This document shows positions 26,511-36,318 of a stretch of DNA of 60,072 nucleotides, piece by piece; the first letter of the stretch is position 1; every line of letters starts with the position of its first letter. The position numbers were made by a program, and so were the translations under genes. The notes under the pieces are model-generated. The model was given only the letters and a program-made list of their open reading frames with translations. It was not told where the DNA came from and did no database searches. The stretch is from Chloroflexi bacterium TSY. Its GTDB lineage: Bacteria > Chloroflexota > Anaerolineae > Caldilineales > Caldilineaceae. The stretch spans positions 1 through 60,072 of the forward strand of contig JAHBNG010000090.1 in assembly GCA_019217005.1 (NCBI GenBank), given 5' to 3'.

Positions 26511-27698
26511 ATGACAAAGCAAACAACCTCCGCTCCCGTCGTCATCATCGGCGGCGGCATTGCTGGCTGTGCCACTGCATTCTACCTGGCCAAGCGCGGC
26601 GTCCACGCCCTGCTGTTGGAGAAATCGACCTTTGGCTTCGAGGCATCGGGTCGCAACGCCGGTGGTGTACGTGCTCAGTGCCGCGACATCTCGGCCGACC
26701 GCATTCTGGCGATGAAGAGCATCGAGCTATGGCAGACCCTCGATGACGAACTCGAGACGGTCACCGAATATACGCAAGGCGGGACCATCCGCCTTGCCGC
26801 CAACCAGCAGCGCCTTGATGAACTCGCAGCGCAGTCAAAAGGGGAGCTGGCCGACGGCCTCTACGTCGAGATGTGGAATCAGGATAAACTCTATCGCCAT
26901 TGCCCCTTTCTGGCCAGCGGCTTTATCGGTGCAAAGTATTGCCCAACCGACGGCAACGCCAATCCAAAGCTGGTTGCACCTGCCTTTGCTGCCGCCGCAG
27001 AGCGCCTGGGCGCACGCACCTGGAAGCACACGGAGGTTTCCGCGGTGAACGTTGAGGATGGCCAAGTTCGCAGCGTGACTGCATGTAACGCCGACGGCGA
27101 ATGGCAGATCGAGACTGAGATGGTCGTTCATACCGGCGGGCCGTGGACGTCGATCTTGGCGCAGCAGCTTGGCCTCCAGGTGCCGATTGTGCCGTCGCGT
27201 ACCATCATTGGGCGCACAGAACCGATGCCGTCTCTTTTCAGTGAATTCATTTCCAGCCACGATGCCGAAGTCTACGCCCGACCAGACAAGCGGGGCTGCA
27301 TTCACATTGGCGCGGTGGCCCAACCCATCGACGCGTTTGAAAACTGTACAGCAGAAGATGTGCGCACCTATCTGGAGAAACGGATCAATCTAATCCCTGC
27401 ACTGGGCGAACCAACGATTGAAGAAGTCTGGTGGGGCGATCTGGCCATGACTCCCGATCGTCAACCCATCATCGGTCCGGTCGAGGGCGTTGACGGCTAC
27501 CTGCTTGCCGCTGGCTTTAGTGGGCACGGCTTCTGCCTGGGTCCCATCATGGGCAAGCTGATGAGCGAGCTCGTCATCGACGGCCAAGCCTCATTGCCGA
27601 TTGATGCGTTCAGCGTCCATCGCTTTGATGAGAGCAACGAATTTGGTCGCGGCAAGCTTCAGGGCACTGGGGAGGGAACTGTTGAGGAAATTGTCTAG
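26511..27698 (+). CDS. FAD-dependent oxidoreductase (DAO / sarcosine-oxidase-beta-like)
   Basis: 395 residues with PVVIIGGGIAGCATAFYLAK, then LLEKSTFGFEASGRNAGGVR and the C-terminal GYLLAAGFSGHGFCLGPIMG. It is about the length of monomeric sarcosine oxidase and the sarcosine-oxidase beta subunit, and is a distant paralogue of the enzyme at 24486. It is probably the last gene of the plus-strand block, which converges with dppC at 27836; 137 bases lie between, without an evident terminator. Substrate: an N-substituted or D-amino acid (inference from family and context). Confidence 0.93.
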   Translation: MTKQTTSAPVVIIGGGIAGCATAFYLAKRGVHALLLEKSTFGFEASGRNAGGVRAQCRDISADRILAMKSIELWQTLDDELETVTEYTQGGTIRLAANQQRLDELAAQSKGELADGLYVEMWNQDKLYRHCPFLASGFIGAKYCPTDGNANPKLVAPAFAAAAERLGARTWKHTEVSAVNVEDGQVRSVTACNADGEWQIETEMVVHTGGPWTSILAQQLGLQVPIVPSRTIIGRTEPMPSLFSEFISSHDAEVYARPDKRGCIHIGAVAQPIDAFENCTAEDVRTYLEKRINLIPALGEPTIEEVWWGDLAMTPDRQPIIGPVEGVDGYLLAAGFSGHGFCLGPIMGKLMSELVIDGQASLPIDAFSVHRFDESNEFGRGKLQGTGEGTVEEIV

Positions 27699-27835
27699 GG
27701 AGGCCAACCATATTTTGATCGTAGATTGACTGCGCATCATAACCAGCATCGCTCAATAGCTCAGCCGCCTCTTGAGGCAGATTTTCATCAACTTCGAATT
27801 ATCCATAACTTCGATTTGCAGGCTCTGTGTAGTGG

Positions 27836-28723
27836 TCAGTCTATCTTAAGGCGCGGATCGATGGCCTCGCGCAGACCATCCCCGACGAAATTGATGCTAG
27901 CGACAGTCAAGGTTATCACCGCACCGGAAAAGATGGCTAGCCAGCCAGCATTACGCAAATAGCGCTGTGCGTTAAAGAGCATATTGCCCCAACTAGCAGT
28001 GGGCGGCTGAATGCCAAAGCCCAGAAAAGAGAGGGCCGATTCGATTAAAATGGCATAGGCGACCAACAGCGTGGCGGTGACCACAATTGGTCCGATGGCA
28101 TTGGGTAGAAGATGGACAAAGATGATTCGGAGATCGGGGGTACCGATACTGCGTGCCGCTTCCGTAAACTGTGCCTTACGCAGCGCTAAAAACTCCCCAC
28201 GTACCAGGCGGGCTACACCCATCCAAGAGACTGCGGCCAAGATCAGGGTCAACTTGATGGGTGTGATCTCCGTAAAGGCTCCGATGACCAGCGCTAGCGG
28301 TAAAATCGGCAGGGAGAGCATAATATCGACTAGCCGTGAAATCAGGGCATCAATGAACTGGCCATAGTAGCCTGCCAAAGCACCCAAAAGAGCGCCGAAG
28401 GTGACAGCAATTGATGAGGCACATAGCCCCACCAGCAGAGAGATGCGGCCAGCAAAGACCAAACGACTGAAGACGTCGCGCCCCAGATCGTCTGTTCCCA
28501 ACCAGTGATCCACATTGGGCGGCTGTAGCGCACTATAGGGGTCGACTGCATCTGGATCATAGGGCGCAATGAGCGGCGCAAAGATAGCGGCCAGCGAGAG
28601 TACTACTAGAATCGTCACCCCAAACAACGCTAGCGGATTGCGCCGAAAGCGTTGCCAAACCAATGCACGCATTGTGCGTGATTGACGCGGTGTCATAGAT
28701 AGCTCGGCTGCTTTCTCTGTCAT
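27836..28723 (-). CDS. Peptide-type ABC transporter permease, DppC-like
   Basis: 295 residues: WQRFRRNPLALFGVTILVVL as the OppC-type start, HWLGTDDLGRDVFSRLVFAG, an EAA loop (IESALSFLGFGIQPPTASWG) and the tail GDGLREAIDPRLKID. Its ATG overlaps the stop of the kinase gene (ATGA), so translation is coupled. It forms the channel with DppB at 29380-30327, although the kinase gene sits between them. Confidence 0.95.
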   Translation of the reverse strand: MTEKAAELSMTPRQSRTMRALVWQRFRRNPLALFGVTILVVLSLAAIFAPLIAPYDPDAVDPYSALQPPNVDHWLGTDDLGRDVFSRLVFAGRISLLVGLCASSIAVTFGALLGALAGYYGQFIDALISRLVDIMLSLPILPLALVIGAFTEITPIKLTLILAAVSWMGVARLVRGEFLALRKAQFTEAARSIGTPDLRIIFVHLLPNAIGPIVVTATLLVAYAILIESALSFLGFGIQPPTASWGNMLFNAQRYLRNAGWLAIFSGAVITLTVASINFVGDGLREAIDPRLKID

Positions 28724-29361
28724 CGTCGAGCCGCCTGCGCTTTCGCATCCAGATTTTTTCTAGCCGCTTTTGCTATCTCTCGCGCTAACTCGTCCGTCGG
28801 CTTTGTTCCATCGACAATTAAGTTGCTATCCGCTCTTACCTGTTCAATACACGTAAGATAGTATTCGCGTGCCAATGCATAGTTTGAATAATAATTCGCA
28901 ACTTTCTCAATTGCCCAAGCCAGTTTTTCGGATGGCATGCCTGTGAGGCATTGCTCCAGGTCTTGCACCAGCTTACGCGATAAGGCGATTTCTAATGGTA
29001 CGTCAACCAACACCACATACTCTATCAACTCACGCATTCCTGTTCGCGCTCGACCCGATGGTTCCTCATAGACAACGTATGTGGCTGGCTGGACCTCCCC
29101 TTTGCCGTCGGGCAAGGAAATTGCTCTTCCACTACGTAAAGCAATCAAGTCCTCACGGAGTTGAGGAATCTTCCATGCATCCAAATCTTTACCTTCTTCG
29201 AGCCAACGTACAGGATCTGTTGGATACTCGGCAACTGATTTATAGTCATCAAAGTGAAGCGACACGGCATTGCCAAGTACCTCTGCAACGCGCTCGGTCA
29301 GGGTCGTTTTCCCTGCACCAGAAGTACCGCCAATAACGATGACAAAGCTGCCAGAAGTCAT
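28720..29361 (-). CDS. P-loop kinase, uridine-kinase-like, inside a transporter operon
   Basis: 213 residues with a Walker A motif (VIGGTSGAGKTTLTERVAEV, about 9-28), an early acidic FDDYKSVAEYPTD segment typical of uridine/nucleoside kinase-like folds, RTGMRELIEYVVLVDVPLEI as Walker-B-like strand, and RKLVQDLEQC as lid. The gene lies between dppB (gap 18 bases) and dppC (overlap ATGA), so it belongs to the transport operon. It probably phosphorylates the imported substrate or a product of it. Nucleoside, sugar-alcohol and pantothenate-type kinases share this fold, so the substrate cannot be read from sequence. Confidence 0.82.
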   Translation of the reverse strand: MTSGSFVIVIGGTSGAGKTTLTERVAEVLGNAVSLHFDDYKSVAEYPTDPVRWLEEGKDLDAWKIPQLREDLIALRSGRAISLPDGKGEVQPATYVVYEEPSGRARTGMRELIEYVVLVDVPLEIALSRKLVQDLEQCLTGMPSEKLAWAIEKVANYYSNYALAREYYLTCIEQVRADSNLIVDGTKPTDELAREIAKAARKNLDAKAQAARR

Positions 29362-29379
29362 AGATACTTCCTTCGGTGG

Positions 29380-30327
29380 TTATTCATCGTACCGAATCTG
29401 TGGATTGGCGAGACCGTAGCAGACATCGGCCACCAAGTTACCCACAACGACCAGAAAAGCCGAGAGCATAAACGTACCCATCAACACAGGATAGTTACGT
29501 CCCAAGATCGACTCCGTGATTAAGCGCCCGATACCAGGCCAGGAAAAAACGACCTCGGTCACCAATGCACCCGATAAGAGCCGGGGCACTTCCAGCCCCA
29601 ACAGGGTGATGATTGGAATGCTCGCGTTGCGAAAGGCGTGACGCAAAATGACGCTTTGGTTGCTCAACCCTTTGGCTTGGGCCGTACGTACATAATCCTC
29701 CTGCATCACCTCGATCATGCTGGAGTGAATATAGCGGGCAAAGCCGGCCATGCTGACCAGCGCCAGGACCAATGCAGGCGTGATCAGGTGATGCAACTGG
29801 TCGAGCAGGTCGCCCGATTGCCCTCTGCCGCCTGTTGGAATCCAGCCCAAACCTCTGGCAAAGAATAGAATGGCCATGAGGCCGGTCCAGAAAGTTGGCA
29901 CAGAGATCCCCAACATGGTTAAAATGTTTATGAGATAACGCGGCAGCCTGGTCGCACGAGTGGCCGTATAGATCCCAATCGGCACAGCCAACACAATGGC
30001 GATGAACAGCGAGGCACCCATGAGTTCCACAGTTGCTGGCAGTCGCTCCCAAATTGCTTGCGTCACAGGGCGACCATCTTTATAAGAATTGCCCCAGTTG
30101 CCGGTCAACATCCCGCTTAACCATTTGACATACTGTACCGGCAACGAGTCGTTCAACCCTAAATTCTCTTGCATCTGTGCCAAATCTTCGGCACGCACAG
30201 CCGGAGAGCCAGCATAGATGTCCGCTGGCCCTCCTGGCGGCAGATGTATGAGCAAAAATAGAATGACTGAAATTCCCAAAAGCAGGGGAATTGCACCTAG
30301 CAGACGGCGCAGAATATACTGCCCCAT
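29380..30327 (-). CDS. Peptide-type ABC transporter permease, DppB-like
   Basis: The true start is the ATG at 30327 (MGQYILRRLLGAIPLLLGI), preceded by AGGGA; the frame is open 26 codons upstream but that part has no ribosome site. 315 residues with LPPGGPADIYAGSPAVRAED, QENLGLNDSLPVQYVKWLSG, EAA-loop KGLSNQSVILRHAFRNASIP and the C-terminal VADVCYGLANPQIRYDE. It lies 160 bases after the binding-protein gene. Confidence 0.94.
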   Translation of the reverse strand: MGQYILRRLLGAIPLLLGISVILFLLIHLPPGGPADIYAGSPAVRAEDLAQMQENLGLNDSLPVQYVKWLSGMLTGNWGNSYKDGRPVTQAIWERLPATVELMGASLFIAIVLAVPIGIYTATRATRLPRYLINILTMLGISVPTFWTGLMAILFFARGLGWIPTGGRGQSGDLLDQLHHLITPALVLALVSMAGFARYIHSSMIEVMQEDYVRTAQAKGLSNQSVILRHAFRNASIPIITLLGLEVPRLLSGALVTEVVFSWPGIGRLITESILGRNYPVLMGTFMLSAFLVVVGNLVADVCYGLANPQIRYDE

Positions 30328-30489
30328 TTGATTGTTCCCTAACCTAGCCAAGGCGGCTTCGCTTCCAAAGCAGAACCAAAAGGAGAAGATGATTAAGATG
30401 AACAAGATGAATGGTTGCTCATCTCATTCATCTTGTCACGTTCAGCGACTTCATGCTCGCAGTGCAAGCAATTGGTTGATAAGATACGA

Positions 30490-32205
30490 TTAACTATTGG
30501 TCAACCACCATTCATGGACATTCCACATGTTGGTGGCACTGGATGCATTAGGCACGAACCCTTGCACGCGGGTACCCACAGCATCGAAGAAGATACGGTT
30601 GTAGAGCCAGATATTGGTGGCATCTTCCACAACGCTCTCCTGAAACTGGGCGTACTTCTCCATGCGCGCCTCCCGGTCGGGCGTCTTTAAGGCATCCAGC
30701 AGCAGCGTGTCGGTTTCTGGATTTTCGTAGTTGAGCCAATGTCCGGCACTAGTACTCAGCCAGCGTTCATTATAGCCGCTCGGGTCTACAGAAAAGCCCC
30801 AGAAGCCGTAGGCCCACTGATAATTCTGTTCGACCATGGCCGCGACAAATGTGGCGGCATCGACTTGGTTGATATTCACCTCGGCTCCGATCTCTTTCCA
30901 CATGGCTTGGCAGAGCTGCACAATCTGCAACCGCTCGCTGTCACCCGCAATATTGAGCAATTCTAGCGTAAGCCGCTCGCCATCCTTGGCCCGTATACCA
31001 TCCTCGCCTTCCTGCCAACCAGCCTCTTCTAACAACGCCTTGGCCTGGTCGGGGTCAAAAGGGAAGCGGTCGGACTGATCAACATAGGCCCAACTGGGTG
31101 TGGCAACCGGCGAACCATGGGGTTCCACAAGGTCCTGAAGCACCGTCTCTGTGATCTGGCGCTTGTCTAGCCCATAGGTCAACGCATGACGCACTTGCTT
31201 GTCCCCCAGAATCGGGTCGGCATTATTGATCGTAAAATGGAAATAGGAATGGGCTGGCGTGGCAAAGACCTCGTAATCATCAAGTTCGCGGGCAATCGGC
31301 ACATGCTCGGCCGTCAAGACAAAGCGCATATCAATTTCGCCCGTCTCTAACATGGTCAGTAATGTATCGGAATTGGGTACAATGCGATAATCGATACGCT
31401 CAATATAGGCTCCGTCGCGATAGTAGTTCTCGTTGCGCTCCAGCACAATCCGATCACCCGAAGCCCATTCAACAAATTTGTATGGTCCTGTCCCCACAGT
31501 GGGAGCGCGGTTGTATTCGCTAGTATTCATATCCTCGCTTTCGAAGACGTGCTTGGGTAGAATGCCGCGGTAGCCCCACGTTTCCAGAAAGACAACACTC
31601 GGTTCTTTGAGTTGGAAGACTACTGTATGATCGTCTGGCGCCTCGACAGACTCGATTAGATCAAAGCCGCTGCGTGAACGAGCGTTGACTTCGGGATTGG
31701 CAATCGCTTCATAGGTAAAGGCCACATCCGCCGCGGTAAAGGGTGTCCCATCGTGCCAGGTGACATCGTCACGCAGTACGTATGTATAGGTTTTGAGATC
31801 CTCGCTGATGCCTCCGTTTTCCACGGACGGAACTTCAGCCGCCAACGTAGGCACATGAGTTCCAACCGGATCGACGCGCGTTAGTGATTCATAGATCATC
31901 GATTCAACCTCCATGCCGACCGTCAGACCTGTCAGCCAGGGATTGAGGCTGTCTGGCTCCTGAATCGAGCCAATGATCAATTCGCCACCTACCTGTGGAC
32001 CGCTGCCTTCCGCGGCTGGGTCGGCTTGAGCATTGCTGCCGCTAGCAGCAGATGATTCATCACTGGGTGCGCCATCTGGAGGTGCTGCACATGCAGCCAA
32101 GAGTTGCCCCAGCGTTAAGGTACCAGCCGTCATACCACTCACTTTGAGTAGGGTGCGCCGCGACATTCGGCGTGGCTCTGAATTGTGATTGTTTGGTGAA
32201 GCCAT
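30490..32205 (-). CDS. Tat-exported substrate-binding lipoprotein (family 5)
   Basis: 571 residues, ATG 32205 with AGGAG-type ribosome site. Twin-arginine signal MSRRTLLKVSGMTAGTLTLG and lipobox LAAC, then an Ala/Ser/Gly linker and SBP_bac_5 (IIGSIQEPDSLNPWLTGLTV, LRDDVTWHDGTPFTAADVAF, VGTGPYKFVEWASGDRIVLE, GLDKRQITETVLQDLVEPHG). It is the first transport component after the M24 gene, separated by only 26 bases, so they are co-transcribed and probably handle the same ligand. Confidence 0.95.
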   Translation of the reverse strand: MASPNNHNSEPRRMSRRTLLKVSGMTAGTLTLGQLLAACAAPPDGAPSDESSAASGSNAQADPAAEGSGPQVGGELIIGSIQEPDSLNPWLTGLTVGMEVESMIYESLTRVDPVGTHVPTLAAEVPSVENGGISEDLKTYTYVLRDDVTWHDGTPFTAADVAFTYEAIANPEVNARSRSGFDLIESVEAPDDHTVVFQLKEPSVVFLETWGYRGILPKHVFESEDMNTSEYNRAPTVGTGPYKFVEWASGDRIVLERNENYYRDGAYIERIDYRIVPNSDTLLTMLETGEIDMRFVLTAEHVPIARELDDYEVFATPAHSYFHFTINNADPILGDKQVRHALTYGLDKRQITETVLQDLVEPHGSPVATPSWAYVDQSDRFPFDPDQAKALLEEAGWQEGEDGIRAKDGERLTLELLNIAGDSERLQIVQLCQAMWKEIGAEVNINQVDAATFVAAMVEQNYQWAYGFWGFSVDPSGYNERWLSTSAGHWLNYENPETDTLLLDALKTPDREARMEKYAQFQESVVEDATNIWLYNRIFFDAVGTRVQGFVPNASSATNMWNVHEWWLTNS

Positions 32206-32231
32206 CTTTCTCCTCTTCTTGTTACAGTTTT

Positions 32232-33470
32232 TTATATCTCTACTTGAACCAAATCAATGGGCAATCGATTGAAGGATTCGTAACCGTCTTCGGTAATCAG
32301 AATATCATCTTCGTTCTGGAATCCGCCAATCCCGTTAATGTAGTAAGGCACTTCAAAGGCCAACACCATGCCTGGTTCCAAAACGCGCTGCTCGTCCGCA
32401 CAGATGCGGGGCCACTCTTCGCCATCGATATCGCTGCCAATGCTGTGCCCAAAATGACCGCGCGCGTACGTGGGAAACCCGGCGGCCCGTACCGCACCCT
32501 GTGTCGCATAGAAGACATCACAGAAGCGTTGACTTGGCCTGCATTTTGCTAGGCCTGCCTCGTACCCGGCCAGCAATGCATCCTGGATACGACGTTGGGC
32601 ATCTGTGGCTGGACCAACGGTAAAGGTGCGGCCGATGTCTGTCTTATAGCCGAGAATCTGCACGCCACTGTCGAACTGGATCAGATCACCACACTGCGCT
32701 GGCCGCAACGGGTCACCCGTGCCCCATAACGCTGGCCCCAAATGGACAGAGGTTCTGGCTGACTCAAAGCCAAGCTCTTGCGCGTCTCGCGCCGCTGCAT
32801 AGACGGCTTCGTGGAAACGGGCGCGGATATCCAGCGCTATAGTCTGTCCATCTAAATGCTCTAACGCAGCCATGATGCCATATTCGGATAGTTGGACACC
32901 GTACCGCAACAGATCGATTTCTGTGGCATTTTTGAGCAGCCGCAACTCGCGAATCAGAGGTGAACTGTTGACAAACTCAGTTGTTGGAAAGAGCTTTGAC
33001 AAGCGCGTAAAATCCTGAGCAGGTGCAAATTCTAATTCAACACCCACCCGTTTGCCACTGAGCACGCACGCATCCATTGCCTGCTGCAAACAGGACTCCA
33101 CATTGGTCCAGTCAAATGTTTCCGGGCGCACATTATTGCGTCCAGCCGTTGCGCGCGCCACGCGATCATCAATCTCCATCGCCCCATCTTGCTCGACTTC
33201 GATGGCTTCAATCCAAAGGGGATGGCTCAAGATCTGGGCATCGTCATTGACCCGCTGTACAGCTGCCTGAATCGTATCAGGCACAACAAAGCTGCGCTTG
33301 CCACCAGCCGTCAATAGAGCAGAAGCAGGTCCAGCGCGTCGCCACATGGTGACCGGGAAGCCCGGTACACCAGCAAAATACTCAAAATTTTCGGGTGAAA
33401 CAACCAGCAACCCATCCAGGTCATGCTGTGCTATCAGGGATCGTGCGCGGTCAATGTCAACGTATGTCAT
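32232..33470 (-). CDS. M24-family metallopeptidase (Xaa-Pro dipeptidase/creatinase type)
   Basis: 412 residues. The N-terminal creatinase-N domain contains LIAQHDLDGLLVVSPENFEY. The full metal set of the pita-bread domain is visible: two Asp (IQFDSG and KTDIGRT), His (GHFGHSIG), and two Glu (LAFEVPYY and FQNEDDI). It should be active, unlike the divergent one at 10597. It leads the minus-strand operon M24 - binding protein - DppB - kinase - DppC. The first 31 codons and leader are partly duplicated at 20093-20234. Confidence 0.93.
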   Translation of the reverse strand: MTYVDIDRARSLIAQHDLDGLLVVSPENFEYFAGVPGFPVTMWRRAGPASALLTAGGKRSFVVPDTIQAAVQRVNDDAQILSHPLWIEAIEVEQDGAMEIDDRVARATAGRNNVRPETFDWTNVESCLQQAMDACVLSGKRVGVELEFAPAQDFTRLSKLFPTTEFVNSSPLIRELRLLKNATEIDLLRYGVQLSEYGIMAALEHLDGQTIALDIRARFHEAVYAAARDAQELGFESARTSVHLGPALWGTGDPLRPAQCGDLIQFDSGVQILGYKTDIGRTFTVGPATDAQRRIQDALLAGYEAGLAKCRPSQRFCDVFYATQGAVRAAGFPTYARGHFGHSIGSDIDGEEWPRICADEQRVLEPGMVLAFEVPYYINGIGGFQNEDDILITEDGYESFNRLPIDLVQVEI

Positions 33471-34270
33471 CCACTGTGCTCCTGTGTAGTTTCATTGAGG
33501 CTGCATCTTCAGATAGCAAATAAGTGGTACTGTTGTATTGCGGTCGATTCTAAAACGGGAGTTTGCCAAAGTGCTTCCAGAGTGACCAAACACTCATTTT
33601 GAAACGGAGCTGAGAACAGATGCGGTGATAGATATGGGAATATAGGATTTCTTAGACCAGATTTAGTCTATCATATCAGGGCGGCATATCAAAACGATAT
33701 CAAAGTGGGAGATTGCTTCAATCAGCTTCTTGGGAGTAGCGTCATCGCCGCACCCGGCCAGTCAAACCATAAAAAACAACCCAATGCGGCGATGTGCTGC
33801 TACGCCTTGTTTCTTGAGAGCACCAGATTGCTTTCAGCCGTCCACTCTCACAGAAATTATCTGACGCTCCTAAATGCAGGACTTATGGGTTTGTTTCGGC
33901 CATTTAGCACTTGGACAGTTCGATTGCTACTGACTCTCTGTTCGCTACTATAGACTATCAGTCGGAAGTACCAAAAGGCAAGCCAACGTGCTGATGCTGC
34001 CATCCTGACACTAGCTACATGATTATGTGCCGCAGATTCCTCAGCGCCCTGATACCATATAATTGCAAATCTCTATCAGCAATTCGCCGGACAGCGTTTG
34101 TTAGATGCTGTACACTACGTAACAGTTTTCGGGCAGTAGCCAGAGTTGCTATCTAGACAACAACCGCGATAATACTCAATAAGGCGATGCTGAACTGTAA
34201 ACGGTTCAAACGGTGAGAAGCTTCCTACAAACTGCCGCCCACAGTCACACCTCGGGGCGCATGACTTAAA
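33471..34270. other. 800-base gap without a supported gene
   Basis: Contains the promoter side of the M24 operon near 33490-33560 and AT-rich DNA. An 82-codon open frame (33705-33953) has no ribosome site or motif and is not called. Nothing else is recognised. Confidence 0.5.
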
Positions 34271-34752
34271 GCTTTTCCTACTATTTTCCACCCAAATTTC
34301 AAATACTTATCATGCACCTTGTTCCCAACCCCAGTTAAATTCATGTATTTTTCGGCCCTTGATCAGACAGATCTCTATATAAGGGCATTTCTAGTTCTGT
34401 CTTTTTCTGTGGTTTAAAGATCCGAGCATCGCAACCTAAAGAGGGGGTATCGTGTCCGATTACCTTGAAGCCACTCAGATTTCCTAACACACACCTAACT
34501 TGGCCACCCCCCTTGTATCGCCATCTAATGTTGCTCATGCCCGGCCTTGTATGCGGGGCAAGTTCATCTTCATTGACGATGAAAAGTTTTATGTCCGTGG
34601 CGTGACTTACGGCCCGTTTCGTCCAGATGGGAACGGCTGCGAATACCATACATTGGCGTCTGTCGACCGGGATTTTGCGCTGATAGCGGCCAATGGAATG
34701 AATGCAGTCCGTACCTATACCGTACCACCCCGATGGCTGTCAGATGTTGCCC
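34271..34752 (+). pseudogene. Truncated duplicate of the 5' end of the GH-GT2 gene
   Basis: Leader and first about 100 codons match 37306-37893 closely. Relative to the intact copy, a C-to-T change creates TAA in the eleventh or twelfth codon (TCC TAA CAC versus TCC CAA CAC), the upstream leader lacks about 87 bases, and homology stops at about 34752, after which a short unrelated frame ends at a TAG. The remaining frame from an internal start encodes FIFIDDEKFYVRGVTYGPFR and ALIAANGMNAVRTYTV. Non-functional. Confidence 0.88.
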
Positions 34753-34926
34753 GGGGGACGCCCCCAGAAGCGATTGTGTTGGCCTAGCACTCTAGGTAAC
34801 AGTTATCCCCCGTGTTGTTCTACGTAGAATTTATCTCTAGTATTTTGTCAGATAAGTTATAATACGGTAAACTCTGCCAGAAAGTGACTAAAAAAACGAG
34901 GAGGCAGAGAGAAATGAAGTAAGTAT

Positions 34927-35141
34927 CAGTAGATCCAAATTTGGCGTTTTTGGCTATTTTCAGTCGAGATTGCAGGGATTTTGGAGTCATTTATTCAGAT
35001 TTCGGTTACAGAAAACAACCTATTTCATATCTGAAAATCGCCCAAATCTAACGCAAAAACTAGATATCGACCGGCAAATTTGTATTTATGTCAACTGTTT
35101 AGCCAGAATTCTCTCTCAAAACCTGAAATTTGGATCTACTG
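34927..35141. mobile_element. 215-bp MITE, copy A
   Basis: Starts CAGTAGATCCAAATTT and ends AAATTTGGATCTACTG (perfect terminal inverted repeats), flanked by the direct repeat AGTAT (34922-34926 and 35142-35146). It has no coding capacity. A second 215-bp copy at 57731-57945 differs at about one base. It is inserted inside the IS630-type element. Confidence 0.9.
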
Positions 35142-35247
35142 AGTATATAAAGTTAAACTAAGTGATAAAGACAGAAATGAATTAAGGCGAATAACGGCAA
35201 AAGGAAAAGAGAACGTAAGAAAGATAAGAAGGGCACATATTCTGCTC

Positions 35248-36266
35248 TTGTCAGATGGAGGAAAAACAGACAGAGAAATCATGGAACGAGTGGGAGTGAC
35301 GCGAGCAACGGTGGTGCGAATCCGCAAAAGATATGTGACGGAAGGGCTAACCAAAGCCCTAGAAGAGAGGCCAAGAAGCGGACGACCAGTCGAGATTAGT
35401 AACGAAGCCAGAGCCAAAATCACGGCACTAGCGTGTACGAAAGGACCAGATGGGCGAAGCCGATGGACTTTAAGGCTGCTAGCAACCACAGCGGTTGAGT
35501 TAAAGTTTGTGGAAGACATTTCGCATGAAACCGTGAGTGAAATTCTGAAAAACGAACTGAAACCCCATTTGAAGGTGCAGTGGTGTATCGGAAAGTTAAC
35601 ACCTACATACTTGTGGCACATGGAACAAATCTTGGACCTCTATGCACAGCCCTATGACCCCAAGAATCCTCTCTGGTGGGTGTTACGATGAAAACCTTGT
35701 CAGCTCTTGATACAATCGTGCCGATTGAGATGAAACCAGGCAAGAAATGGCGCTATGATCATCACTATGAACGCAAGGGCATCTGTTACATCTTGATTGC
35801 TTACCAGCCACACACTGGACAGCGGGTTGTTCAGATTACCGAACGGCGCAGAGGCCAAGAGTATGCTCGCTTCATGCATGATCTCAAAACGAAACACAAT
35901 CCTGATGCCGATTCATTACAGATTGTTCAGGATAATCTCAACATTCATTCACCCAGTTCCTTCTACACCATCTTTTCGCGAGGAAGCTTTCGCTCTGGCT
36001 CAGCACTTTCAGATGGTTTATACCCCGTCAACGGGAGTTGGCTTAATATGGTTGAAATTGAACTCTCGGTTATCACTCGCCAAGTTCTTGATCGCCGCAT
36101 TGATTCCAAAGAGCTTCTTGAGACTGTTGTCCTTGCTCTTGTCAACGAGCGCAATGAACAATCCGCTACCATTCAATGGCAATTTACCCCCGCTCTCGCT
36201 CGCCAGAAGTTCCAGCGTTTCTATCCTGTTTTGGATACCGATTCTGATGACCAACCTGTATCATAA
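35248..36266 (+). pseudogene. IS630-family transposase, frame-broken
   Basis: The 5' part (35248-35691) encodes helix-turn-helix DNA-binding modules (TDREIMERVGVTRATVVRIR, LEERPRSGRPVEISNEARAK). The 3' part (35676-36266) encodes the DDE nuclease (IEMKPGKKWRYDHHYERKGI, IVQDNLNIHSP with the second Asp, SWLNMVEIELSV with the Glu). Between them, all three frames hold fragments of WWVCYDEKPCQLL, so the first catalytic Asp (in YDE) cannot be joined to either part without two or more frame changes. It could be a decayed gene; a programmed shift alone does not explain it. Confidence 0.8.
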
Positions 36267-36318
36267 CTTATCTGACAAAATACTAGAGTGTTTCCTATAA
36301 AATTAAAGGAGTATAATC

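Larger units (their letters stand above)
34838..36285 (+). mobile_element. IS630-type insertion sequence, carrying a nested MITE
   Basis: Terminal inverted repeats of about 22-24 bases (TAGTATTTTGTCAGATAAGT at the left end, the inverse ACTTATCTGACAAAATACTA at the right end) sit in CTAG targets at 34837-34840 and 36283-36286. This fits TA duplication on insertion, the hallmark of IS630/Tc1-mariner elements. Length is 1448 bases; without the 215-bp MITE and its duplication it is about 1.23 kb. The transposase at 35248-36266 is frame-broken. Confidence 0.85.

Noticed and set aside
33705..33953. 82-codon plus-strand open frame
   Set aside because: No ribosome site or recognisable domain; it may be chance in AT-rich DNA.
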